From contig UQYV01000033.1 of NCBI GenBank assembly GCA_900545245.1, positions 1-38,340 on the forward strand: a stretch of DNA of 38,340 nucleotides. The letters are read 5' to 3'. The notes under the pieces were generated by a model. It was not told where the DNA came from, searched no databases, and saw only the letters and a program-made list of their open reading frames with translations. Numbering within the stretch: the first letter of the stretch is position 1; the number at the start of each line of letters is the position of its first letter. Positions 25,518 through 35,920 of the stretch are shown here, piece after piece. A program made the position numbers and the translations under genes. Source of the stretch: an uncultured Bacteroidales bacterium (lineage in GTDB: Bacteria > Bacteroidota > Bacteroidia > Bacteroidales > UBA932).

Positions 25518-27557
25518 TTACTTATTTTTCCTTTTCTTTCCGGACGGGTACACGACTCTCGCGTGATAGACCTGCCGTATATATTCCTTCAGATTCTCGC
25601 TCACGGTGTGGAGCTCCTTCAGCGAAATGTCTGCCTCGTTGAACTGCCCCTCGTCAATCTTTCCCTGAACAATCCTGTCCACAAGTTCGGAAATTCCATG
25701 AGGTGTGCGGTCTTTCAGAGTCCTCGACGCAGCCTCAAGAGTGTCGCTCAACATAAGTATCACCTGCTCCTTGGTCGTAGGACGCGGCCCAGGGTAGGTA
25801 AAGTCCGCTACATCGGCAGGATCTCCGCCGGCATTGACGTATTTGCTGTAAAAGAATGCCGTCTTCGTCGTCCCGTGGTGCGTGGCGATGAAATCCATGA
25901 TGACCGACGGCAACTTATACTTTTCCGCAAGCTGCAGGCCGTCACTCACATGACGGATTATCTCCCGAGCGCTCTCCTTTGGATCAAGTGACTGGTGATA
26001 AGTCTCGCCCATCGTCTCGTTTTCAACGAAGCACTGAGGGTTGCATACCTTTCCGATGTCATGGTAGAGCGCCCCTGCACGCACCAGAAGAGCATCGGCA
26101 TCAATGCTGCGGGCTGCCGAATCGGCGAAGTTAGCGACCTGGAGGCTGTGCTGGAATGTCCCGGGAGCCTTGCTTGCCAATTCACGGAGAGCCTTGTTGT
26201 TGGTGTCCGAGAGCTCCATCAGGCGAGAGGAAGACACCAGGTTGAAAATCTTCTCAAAGAGATAGATGACCGGATAGAGCGCTATCGAAATCATTGAGGC
26301 GAAAAAGAGCCACAGAAGCACCCAGTAGTCGACCGAGCCGCCAAGCCCATCTATGAAACGGAAGGCAAACCACACGACAGAGAGCGTGAAGAAGACAATC
26401 AGCGCGTTCACGAACTGAAGCCATCCACGGTTGAAGAAGTCGAATATGTAGATTGCAACAACCCCGGCAACGGTATGCATCACGAACAACTCCAGGCCGT
26501 TGTGCCCGAACACAAGCAGCGGAATCAACGAGACGATGTAGAGCGGGAGGATGAGCTTCTTGCGAAAAAATGCAAGGAGATAGTAGGCGAACAGCGGGAA
26601 CGGCACGAGGTACAGAGTCTTCGGAGAGACTATCTCCACCGCGGAGGCCGTGAATGCCGTGAGCGTGAATATGAGAAGCAGGTAGACATACCTGTTCATC
26701 TGCGTAAAAATGTGCGGACTCGTGAACCAAATCACGAAAAAGAGCACCAGAACAATGGCAAAGGCCAGAAGGATATTTCCGCACCACATCACCGCCCTGT
26801 TTCCAGAGTAGCCGATACTCGAATCATATTCGGCACGGTAGGAATCCAGAATCTGCTCGACCTCAGCGGTCACGATTTCGCCCTTAGAGACTATGACGGT
26901 CCCGGCGGTGACTACGCCCTTGGTCGGAGAAATTTCCGGCGTATTCTCGGAGTTCACGAGTTCGGACATCTTTCTGTCCAAAATGAGGTCCGGAACAATG
27001 AGATCATAGACACCGAGCTCCCGGCAAAGGGAATCGGCAGCCTGCACACCGGAGAGAGAAGCCATAAGTTCAAACTTGGCCGAAGAGACGGAAAGAATCT
27101 CCTCGACAGGCTTCTTGACAGCCCGCTTGTCTCTCTGTACATAGACAAGATTCCAGTCATAGTCACCCGACTGACGACCTCCGAAATAGTCAGTGTCGTC
27201 CGCAACCCCGCGCTGGTAAATTGAAGAGAGCGAAGATGAAACGGCGGGCTTCATCGAGACAAAACTGCCGAAGTCAATGGCGTTAAGTTCCTGGATGACT
27301 TTAAGCCCCACGTTCCGATCCTGCTTGTAGTACGGAATTATGCTGTTCGTCTCCGAGTTCCGCTCCTGCTGGAGCTCCGAGGCAGTCTTCAGTATCGGGA
27401 AGTCAAACTCGGCGACAAGAGTCTCATACATCCACGGCGACCCCTTGCTGTAGCTGTAATTGAATTTCGTACTCCTCGGCATGAAGAGCACGAGAAGTAC
27501 GAAAACAGCAGCCAGGGGTATATAAACCCTGTAATCCTTGGGAAGCCTGTCACTCAT
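25518..27557 (-). CDS. 7TM-HD family cyclic-di-AMP phosphodiesterase (PgpH-like)
   Basis: A 679-residue membrane protein laid out as in PgpH: one N-terminal helix (about 10-26), an extracytoplasmic 7TMR-HDED-type domain (about 30-255), seven membrane helices (about 257-440) and a cytoplasmic HD domain. Metal ligands fit H470, H499-D500 (YHDIGK), H536 and the later THHGTT (560-561). Known members hydrolyse c-di-AMP to pApA. The substrate is assigned from the family. It starts 19 bases after gyrB and ends 17 bases before tig; a Lys/Arg-rich tail (SGKKRKNK) closes the protein. Confidence 0.92.
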   Translation of the reverse strand: MSDRLPKDYRVYIPLAAVFVLLVLFMPRSTKFNYSYSKGSPWMYETLVAEFDFPILKTASELQQERNSETNSIIPYYKQDRNVGLKVIQELNAIDFGSFVSMKPAVSSSLSSIYQRGVADDTDYFGGRQSGDYDWNLVYVQRDKRAVKKPVEEILSVSSAKFELMASLSGVQAADSLCRELGVYDLIVPDLILDRKMSELVNSENTPEISPTKGVVTAGTVIVSKGEIVTAEVEQILDSYRAEYDSSIGYSGNRAVMWCGNILLAFAIVLVLFFVIWFTSPHIFTQMNRYVYLLLIFTLTAFTASAVEIVSPKTLYLVPFPLFAYYLLAFFRKKLILPLYIVSLIPLLVFGHNGLELFVMHTVAGVVAIYIFDFFNRGWLQFVNALIVFFTLSVVWFAFRFIDGLGGSVDYWVLLWLFFASMISIALYPVIYLFEKIFNLVSSSRLMELSDTNNKALRELASKAPGTFQHSLQVANFADSAARSIDADALLVRAGALYHDIGKVCNPQCFVENETMGETYHQSLDPKESAREIIRHVSDGLQLAEKYKLPSVIMDFIATHHGTTKTAFFYSKYVNAGGDPADVADFTYPGPRPTTKEQVILMLSDTLEAASRTLKDRTPHGISELVDRIVQGKIDEGQFNEADISLKELHTVSENLKEYIRQVYHARVVYPSGKKRKNK

Positions 27558-27576
27558 AATGTTACGTTATGCAAGA

Positions 27577-29565
<1,989 letters not shown>

Positions 29566-29588
29566 CTCGTAAAATTCGTTTTAGCCTG

Positions 29589-29619
29589 CAAATATAGCGA
29601 TTATTTTCCAAAACTCAAA
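29589..29619 (-). promoter_or_regulatory. Promoter of gyrB
   Basis: On the minus strand TTTG (29616-29619), exactly 19 bp, then TATATTTG (29589-29596). It overlaps the last codons of the outer-membrane barrel gene. It would drive gyrB and probably the genes that follow. Confidence 0.75.
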
Positions 29620-31367
29620 CGCAGTCCGGCGGTAAGTTCCGGACCTCGTTCGGCATAAAGGGGCGTGCGCTGAATGGTCTGCCCGGTGAGCCTGCTGCCA
29701 CGCAGCCAGAATGCGAGCTGTCTGCTGTACTGGAACTCTGCGGAGAAATAAGGCTCGCCGAAGCCGGGTATTTTGTAGGAGACCATCGAGCCGGAATCCT
29801 GGGCAATACGCCCGTTGCGCACGGTCGAGAACTCGCAGCCTACTCCGATGAAAATCCTTCTTATGATGTTGAACTGCACGGAAAAGTCCCCCGTGAGCGC
29901 AGCTGGAGCAATGTACGGAAGAGCCTCGTCACGGACGAACAAGCCATTGTAGCGCAACCCGAGGTCCACACGTCCCCAGTCATCGGAATATCTCGCGTCC
30001 AGCCCGGCCGTCAGAAGTCCGGAAGGTGCGAAAGCGAGATCGTACACAGGAAGCTTCATGACGACTCCGTCAAACTCCAGGTCCTTGAGCAGGACACGCT
30101 CCAGAACAGAATTGGAACGCTCGGCGTAGGAGACGAATGCCTCATATCCGAAGACGGAACGTATACGGCCCTTGAGCCCAAATGATGCCTTCACACGCTC
30201 TACGGTATTGCCGAGGGTTGCATGGGAGGCAAGGGAAGAGACAGATATGCCATAGTGACGGAAGTCGTCCACTATCGAGGTGTATGAGTTCATGCGCTCT
30301 CCGCCATCGATTCCGAGCCAGAGATTCAGCGGGACGCGCCGGAAGTCATAGCTGATTTTCACCGAAGGATAGACATATTGGTGCGTCGCCGAGTTCTCGT
30401 ACCCGGCGCTTCCGGACGTCACGGGAATGTCCGCCTTGACTCCGAGATCGAATGACCAGCGTTTCACGTTCAGTACATAGCGGGGGGCGAACTCAAAGAC
30501 AGCCGCCCGATGGCCGAGAGCGAACATGTATGTCGCGACATCTGCGTTCATTCCGAGAATGAAACGGCCGGATTTTCCGGTGCGCACACCGAGGTCAACT
30601 CCTGCCTTGAAGCTGTTTTCTCCGACAGAGAGGCGCTCCGCAGCATATTTGGGCGTCATGCGGTCATGCCCGAAGCCATACTTGAGCCATGTTCCGAGCC
30701 CGATTCCGCTGCCGACAGTATCCTTCGAGAACACACGGAAGCCGATGGTCCCGCGGTCAAGGCTCCTGCGACTGGACCAGTCACGCTGCTGAAGTCCGCT
30801 GTAGGCGAGGTCTGTCGTGAAAACGACCCGGTCCCAATCATAGCGGAACGAGACTCCGGCATCATTGTCCATGTCATAGTTCCAGTCTTTCCAATACTGC
30901 CTCTTTCCGTCTTCCTTCACTCCGGTGAGTCGTCCGCGTCCGTCAAAAGCGACCTTGCGGTAGTCTCCGGCGTATGAACGGTGGTTTCCGTAGATGTCCA
31001 GCGAAATCCTCCCGTTTGAAACGGGGGTGTACACAACATCGAGTTCCGGATGAAGAGTGTAGCCAATCCCGGCGTTCATATAGAAAATCCCTGGTTTTCT
31101 GTCATCAAAGGACGGCCTCATTTCCACACTGTACGGCCTGAATTCGTATGCGCCTTTGTATGGTTTGTCAAAAACAGAGTAGTCAAAAGTCATGTTGAAA
31201 TGACGCAGCGAATCCGGAACGGCCATCTCGATTTCGCCCTTCTGCGCGGTCTCGGTCGCGGCCTTGTACTTATTGGTCACGACAACTGTAGGATTATAGT
31301 TCTGAGCCGAGGCCGACAAAGCAAAGACGCACAGGCAAGCAGACGCGGCAATAACATATCGTTTCAT
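29601..31367 (-). CDS. Outer-membrane beta-barrel protein
   Basis: A 588-residue exported protein. A signal peptide (about 1-21, ending SASAQ) precedes a short periplasmic segment (ATETAQKGEIEMAVPDS) and then many alternating aromatic and polar strands (GIFYMNAGIGY, RISLDIYGNH, DAGVSFRYDWD and so on). The last strand, PELTAGLRLSFGK, fits a barrel closing near the C terminus, although the final residue is Lys rather than aromatic. There is no TonB plug domain or Ton box, so I would not call it a TonB-dependent receptor. It follows the large TPR gene by 21 bases, and the two are probably cotranscribed. Cargo unknown. Confidence 0.82.
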   Translation of the reverse strand: MKRYVIAASACLCVFALSASAQNYNPTVVVTNKYKAATETAQKGEIEMAVPDSLRHFNMTFDYSVFDKPYKGAYEFRPYSVEMRPSFDDRKPGIFYMNAGIGYTLHPELDVVYTPVSNGRISLDIYGNHRSYAGDYRKVAFDGRGRLTGVKEDGKRQYWKDWNYDMDNDAGVSFRYDWDRVVFTTDLAYSGLQQRDWSSRRSLDRGTIGFRVFSKDTVGSGIGLGTWLKYGFGHDRMTPKYAAERLSVGENSFKAGVDLGVRTGKSGRFILGMNADVATYMFALGHRAAVFEFAPRYVLNVKRWSFDLGVKADIPVTSGSAGYENSATHQYVYPSVKISYDFRRVPLNLWLGIDGGERMNSYTSIVDDFRHYGISVSSLASHATLGNTVERVKASFGLKGRIRSVFGYEAFVSYAERSNSVLERVLLKDLEFDGVVMKLPVYDLAFAPSGLLTAGLDARYSDDWGRVDLGLRYNGLFVRDEALPYIAPAALTGDFSVQFNIIRRIFIGVGCEFSTVRNGRIAQDSGSMVSYKIPGFGEPYFSAEFQYSRQLAFWLRGSRLTGQTIQRTPLYAERGPELTAGLRLSFGK

Positions 31368-31388
31368 AATATTCTCTCCTGCAATAAA

Positions 31389-34352
31389 TTATTTCTCCCC
31401 CATCTCAGCAAGGCGCTCAAGGCGCATCTTCACATTATCCGGAACATCGTCCGTGTCGGATACCGGACTGTAACCGTCACGCACGCTCTCGAAAGTAGCT
31501 TTGGCCTGACGCAGATCTCCCTGCTCCGCAAATGAGTCTCCGAGGACGAGGAATGCCCTTGCGAGCCAATAGTTCTGCTTTGTCCCGGAATCCGAAAAGG
31601 CATAGACGAGATCCTCTACGGCCTTGTATTCGGCACGATCGAACTTGTCCTGAATCAGGAGATACTCCGCCTCTGCCCCGTACCGGTCGGTCGGATTCTT
31701 GGCAAGTTTCGTAAAGAGCTCATAAGCGGCATCACGCCGGCTGAGAGAAAGAAGCGACTTTGCACGGACATATTCGGCCTCGCGCAGAAGTTCCGCAGAT
31801 GGAGCCTCGGAGGCAATCACAGAGGCGGCACAGTTCTCCGCTTCCGGATAGAGCCTTGCCCTGTAGGCCGAGCGCATTCGGCCGACAAGCGCTGTCTTTC
31901 CCGTGTCGGTGGAAGAAGCCTTGCCATAGAGGGATGTGTAGGCGAGATAGGCCTCCTGCCAGTGTTCAAGTTTGTAGGAAAGCTCAGCATAGCGCAGCAT
32001 GGACGCCTCTACAAACAGGCCCTCGCCCTTGTCAATGACGCCCTCGTAGGCATCTCTTGCACGTTCATAATCACCGGACAGGCGGTAGCATTCGGCGATA
32101 TAGTATTCAGCCTTGTCCCGACTCCGTCCGGACGGCCAGGCATTCAGATACTCTCCGAGCGTCACCCGCGCCTTGTCGTACTGACGGTCGAGAAAAAGCT
32201 GCTCCGCCGAAGCGAAATAGAGGTCGTCCTTTTCCTCCTCGGTCTTGGAACCGCCCTTGCCGATGTTCTCGATGTAGGCAAGATAGTCCTTTGCACGACC
32301 CTCTGACTGATAGATTGACTCTATCGCAAGAAGGGCATTGTCGGCATATTCTGTCCCAGTCATATTCTCCGCCACGCGCTTGTAGTAGCCGAGGGCTTCT
32401 TCCTTGCGCTTAGCATTCCTTGCCATCATGGCCTTTTCAAGCAGTGCCTGCGCGACATAGGAACTGTCCTTCACTCCCTCCACGACAAGGTCGAAGCAAT
32501 CCGATGCAGACTTGGCATCCTTATTCTCGACGTAACTGCGTCCGAGGTCCAGCATTGCCGGAGCATAGTGCTCCGATTCCGGATTTGCGTCCTTCACCTC
32601 CCTTAGCCTCTCAATTTTCTTCTTCAGCTTGCCGTCCAAACCGTATGCGACCGCAGCCTGCCAGTATGGGTAGATGTCGTCCGGATCGTAGTAGTTGTCG
32701 GCAACCTCGCCATAAGAGCTGGCTGCCGTCTTGTAGTCCCCTTGGATGAAGCTGCAGTCAGCAACGCGGGTCAGCGCGTCCTTCCTAAAGTCGGTGGAGT
32801 TGCGGGTGTAGGCGCCGTTCTGCTGCCGTGCGTACTCGTTGAACCACTTGACGGCCTGGCTATAGTCGCCGAGGCTGAAATAGGCATATCCTATATTATA
32901 TGGTATGAGATTTCCTTCCGGAGTCCCGTCCAAAGCGGAGATGTTGTAGAGCGACTTGGACACCGAGACAGCATCGGCATAGTTACCGTTCCTATAGTAG
33001 GTTTCCGAGAGCCAATATTTCGCCAGCTGATTGAAAGGGTCGTCGCTGTCGGAATAGAACGTAACCGTCTTAAGGCACGGCACAGCGGCACGCAGGGAAC
33101 CGGCCGAAAGAAGTTGCTTCGCCCTCAGATAGTTGGCTTTCATATAGTTGCACTGCATTTCCCGGGTGAGGTCGTCAATGTTGTCGTAGGCATCTATCGC
33201 TCCCTGATAATCCCGGCTGTACAGTGCGGTGAGGGCGATGTAGCCGTAGATGTCCTGGCGGCTCGTGTCCGGGTAGCGCGCCAGATAGTCCCGGAACACG
33301 GATACGTCGGTGTTGAGGTCGAAGGCGAGCTTGGCATAGTTGAACATGGCATCCTTCTCTATGGTCTTGTCCCATGACTGGAGGGAGGCGTCGCGGAAGG
33401 CTCCCATCGCGGCAACCTTGTTCTTCGTCTTGATGTAGGAATATGCCATGTGGTAGTTGGCTATCTGTCCGAGGGAATCGGACCTGTCCTCCATTTTACC
33501 GAAATTCTCTATCGCGCCGGCATAGTCCCCGACGGCATAGAGCACAGAACCGGCGAAGAAACGGTCGGAACGATTCATTTCTGCCTTTCCGGAGGCATTC
33601 AGGTCGTAGTATTTCTTTGCTGTCGCTGCATCACCTGTCACGAGGGCGGACTCGGCAATCATCCTGTTTAACCTCGGCCGCCTGTCTTCCGGCACGGTCG
33701 CCGAAATCTTCGGTCCGTTCTTCAGGACGTAGTCGTAAGCGCCGAGCATGAAACGGCATTCGAGGGTGTAGTAGTCGGACATCTCAGCGAAACGTCTGTC
33801 CTTGCCGGACTTTGCGAACCAGTCAATCGCCTCGGAAAACTCATTGCGCTTGTAGCAGATGTAGCCAAGGGAATACTGCGACGGCGCCGTGTAGTCCGAC
33901 TTCGGCAGCGAGACCACTTGGGAGAAAAGCTGATATGCCTTGTCGTAGTCGCCGGTTTCCTGCGCGGAGAACGCATATTTGAAAACATATTCCGTCCTTG
34001 ATGAACGCCTCAATTGTTCGGGCGTCATGCCTGAAAATATTTCCGCGCACTCGGCGTATCTTCCTTGTTCAAAGAGGTTTACGGCATGGGCGAAATGAAG
34101 TCGCGGAAGCATCTCGGAATATGGATATTCAGTTTCGAACCATTCGATGTCATGGACATATCCGTAGGTTTCGAGAGCGGCGGAGCACAGAATCGAATAT
34201 CCCTTAGCCTCGGAAGAGGCGGTTTCCGAATATATGTTCTCGAATTCAGTCCTCGCATTGCTGTACATCCCCTTGTCGTAGAGTTTCACGGCACGGGAAA
34301 ACGGAGAGCCCAAAACTGCGATGAGCGTAAATATATATAAACCCTTCAACAT
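31389..34352 (-). CDS. Large exported tetratricopeptide-repeat protein
   Basis: A 987-residue protein made almost wholly of TPR-like helix pairs, for example GDYDKAYQLFSQVVSLP, GDYSQAVKWFNEYARQQ, GDYERARDAYEGVIDKG, spread from about residue 30 to 970. The first 20 residues (MLKGLYIFTLIAVLGSPFSR) look like a signal peptide without a lipobox Cys, so it is probably periplasmic. TPR superhelices bind partners; with an outer-membrane barrel encoded directly after it, a periplasmic scaffold for that barrel is plausible. No enzymatic motif is visible. It is divergent from ftsE, with face-to-face promoter elements in the gap. Confidence 0.85.
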   Translation of the reverse strand: MLKGLYIFTLIAVLGSPFSRAVKLYDKGMYSNARTEFENIYSETASSEAKGYSILCSAALETYGYVHDIEWFETEYPYSEMLPRLHFAHAVNLFEQGRYAECAEIFSGMTPEQLRRSSRTEYVFKYAFSAQETGDYDKAYQLFSQVVSLPKSDYTAPSQYSLGYICYKRNEFSEAIDWFAKSGKDRRFAEMSDYYTLECRFMLGAYDYVLKNGPKISATVPEDRRPRLNRMIAESALVTGDAATAKKYYDLNASGKAEMNRSDRFFAGSVLYAVGDYAGAIENFGKMEDRSDSLGQIANYHMAYSYIKTKNKVAAMGAFRDASLQSWDKTIEKDAMFNYAKLAFDLNTDVSVFRDYLARYPDTSRQDIYGYIALTALYSRDYQGAIDAYDNIDDLTREMQCNYMKANYLRAKQLLSAGSLRAAVPCLKTVTFYSDSDDPFNQLAKYWLSETYYRNGNYADAVSVSKSLYNISALDGTPEGNLIPYNIGYAYFSLGDYSQAVKWFNEYARQQNGAYTRNSTDFRKDALTRVADCSFIQGDYKTAASSYGEVADNYYDPDDIYPYWQAAVAYGLDGKLKKKIERLREVKDANPESEHYAPAMLDLGRSYVENKDAKSASDCFDLVVEGVKDSSYVAQALLEKAMMARNAKRKEEALGYYKRVAENMTGTEYADNALLAIESIYQSEGRAKDYLAYIENIGKGGSKTEEEKDDLYFASAEQLFLDRQYDKARVTLGEYLNAWPSGRSRDKAEYYIAECYRLSGDYERARDAYEGVIDKGEGLFVEASMLRYAELSYKLEHWQEAYLAYTSLYGKASSTDTGKTALVGRMRSAYRARLYPEAENCAASVIASEAPSAELLREAEYVRAKSLLSLSRRDAAYELFTKLAKNPTDRYGAEAEYLLIQDKFDRAEYKAVEDLVYAFSDSGTKQNYWLARAFLVLGDSFAEQGDLRQAKATFESVRDGYSPVSDTDDVPDNVKMRLERLAEMGEK

Positions 34353-34367
34353 AAGCCAAAAATTTTA

Positions 34368-34375
34368 CAAATTTA
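34368..34375 (-). promoter_or_regulatory. Candidate -7 element of the TPR-barrel operon
   Basis: TAAATTTG on the minus strand, 15 bases before the TPR start codon. It faces the ftsE element, and the two start codons are 87 bases apart. No TTTG lies at -33. Confidence 0.5.
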
Positions 34376-34390
34376 CTCAATTTTTCTCAC

Positions 34391-34398
34391 TATCTTTG
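34391..34398 (+). promoter_or_regulatory. Candidate -7 element of ftsE
   Basis: TATCTTTG on the plus strand, 41 bases before the ftsE ATG. It fits TAnnTTTG, but the -33 position is occupied by the opposing element. Confidence 0.5.
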
Positions 34399-34439
34399 CG
34401 TGGTTACGGCACTTTTTGCACATATTACGCCATTGCACG

Positions 34440-35222
34440 ATGAAAACATTAATCAAATTCAAGGACGCGGACATAATTAACGGGGAGACAACGGTGATTT
34501 ACGGGCTGAACCTTATGGTGAACGCAGGCGATTTCATCTATATCGTCGGAAAGGTCGGCACGGGAAAAACGTCAATCATACGGACGATGATTGCGGAAAA
34601 TCCGCTCGAAAAGGGCGAGGGAGAGGTCTGCGGATACGACCTCCGGACCATCCGCGAACGGGACATTCCGTTTCTGCGCAGAAAGCTCGGCGTAATCTTC
34701 CAGGATTTTCAGCTACTTATGGACAGGAACGTGCATGACAATCTGAGGTTTGTGCTTGAGGCGACGGACTGGAAGAATGACGCGGAGATGGAGACAAGGA
34801 TTGAGGAGGTTCTGGGCGCTGTCGGAATGGCACGCAAGGCGCACAAGATGCCGCATCAGCTTTCTGGAGGAGAGCAGCAGAGAATCGCGATTGCAAGGTC
34901 TATTCTGAACAGGCCGGAGGTGATTCTGGCGGACGAGCCGACCGGCAACCTCGATGCGGAGACGGCGGACGGCATAATGCAGTTGCTGCGAAGACTGAAC
35001 GGGGAAAACGGCACGGCAGTGGTGATGGTGACACACAATCTGCAACTATGCGAAAGGTTTCCCGGACGGGTCTTGGTGTGCAGGAACGAGGGATGTACGG
35101 AGGAAACGGAGAATGTGCAGGAGACGGACGAAGGTGGGGCGGAGGATTCCGGGGCGGAGGTGATGGATGACGGAAACGACACGGAGGCCATGACGGCCGG
35201 AATGGAGGAGACGCAGGAATGA
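34440..35222 (+). CDS. ftsE: FtsE-like ABC transporter ATP-binding protein
   Basis: A 260-residue ABC ATPase. It has Walker A GKVGTGKT (37-44), Q-loop FQDFQ (87-91), signature LSGGEQQ (141-147), Walker B VILADEPTGN (161-170) and the switch His in MVTHN (196-200). The length of the core and the PFLRRKLGVIFQDFQLL region match FtsE, which with FtsX controls septal wall hydrolases. ftsX is not beside it. Residues 221-260 form an acidic tail (ETENVQETDEGGAEDSG...) not usual for FtsE. The ATG at 34440 is used; upstream TTG is unlikely. It overlaps nth as ATGA. LolD-like function is an alternative. Confidence 0.82.
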   Translation: MKTLIKFKDADIINGETTVIYGLNLMVNAGDFIYIVGKVGTGKTSIIRTMIAENPLEKGEGEVCGYDLRTIRERDIPFLRRKLGVIFQDFQLLMDRNVHDNLRFVLEATDWKNDAEMETRIEEVLGAVGMARKAHKMPHQLSGGEQQRIAIARSILNRPEVILADEPTGNLDAETADGIMQLLRRLNGENGTAVVMVTHNLQLCERFPGRVLVCRNEGCTEETENVQETDEGGAEDSGAEVMDDGNDTEAMTAGMEETQE

Positions 35223-35875
35223 CGAAAAGGGAAAGATACGGGGCGGTGCTCGAAGCGCTTCGGACCAAAATGGGAAAGGTCAGCAGCGAGCTGATGTTCG
35301 CCTCACCGTTCCAGTTGATTGTAGCAGTCGTGCTTTCGGCACAGTGCACCGACAAGAGGGTCAACATGGTGACTCCAGAACTTTTCCGACGCTGGCCGGA
35401 TGCGAAGTCTCTGTCAATGGCATCTTTTGAGGAGGTGTTCGAAACTGTACATTCCGTATCCTATCCCAACAGCAAGGCACATCATCTGATCGAGCTCTCT
35501 AAAATGATAGTCAGCGACTTCGGAGGCGAGGTGCCATCGGATACTGAAGATCTGGTGAAACTGCCCGGGGTTGGGAGGAAAACTGCGAACGTAGTCGCCG
35601 CGATAGTCTACGGAAAGCCTGTAATTGCAGTCGACACTCACGTTTTCAGAGTTTCGAGACGCATCGGTCTGTCGGACGGAACGAATGTTGAAGCTGTGGA
35701 GAAAGATTTGACACGGAACATTCCCGCGGAGCAGCGTGCTGATGCTCATCATTATCTGCTGCTCCACGGTAGATATGTGTGCACAGCCCGTGCCCCGCAC
35801 TGTGAGGAATGTGTCGTAAAGGAATGGTGCCGCGGATACAAGTCCGGAAACACGGAAGTGGAGAAGGCTCATTAG
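35219..35875 (+). CDS. nth: Endonuclease III
   Basis: A 218-residue DNA glycosylase/AP lyase that removes oxidised pyrimidines. The helix-hairpin-helix LPGVGRKTANVV (115-126) contains the catalytic Lys121, and Asp139 follows in VDTHVFR. The C-terminal 4Fe-4S loop is complete: C188-x6-C195-x2-C198-x5-C204. Length and motifs are standard. Its ATG overlaps the ftsE stop, so translation is probably coupled, though no functional link between the two is known to me. Confidence 0.97.
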   Translation: MTKRERYGAVLEALRTKMGKVSSELMFASPFQLIVAVVLSAQCTDKRVNMVTPELFRRWPDAKSLSMASFEEVFETVHSVSYPNSKAHHLIELSKMIVSDFGGEVPSDTEDLVKLPGVGRKTANVVAAIVYGKPVIAVDTHVFRVSRRIGLSDGTNVEAVEKDLTRNIPAEQRADAHHYLLLHGRYVCTARAPHCEECVVKEWCRGYKSGNTEVEKAH

Positions 35876-35920
35876 CAGTCGGCTATATGTTAATGTAATC
35901 ATTTTTTGAAATATACGCTT

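Noticed and set aside
29601..31367. Annotation as a TonB-dependent receptor
   Set aside because: There is no Ton box or plug domain; only a barrel-like strand pattern is visible.
31760..33751. Several plus-strand Arg/Pro-rich frames
   Set aside because: They lie antisense within the continuous TPR gene and show composition typical of shadow frames.
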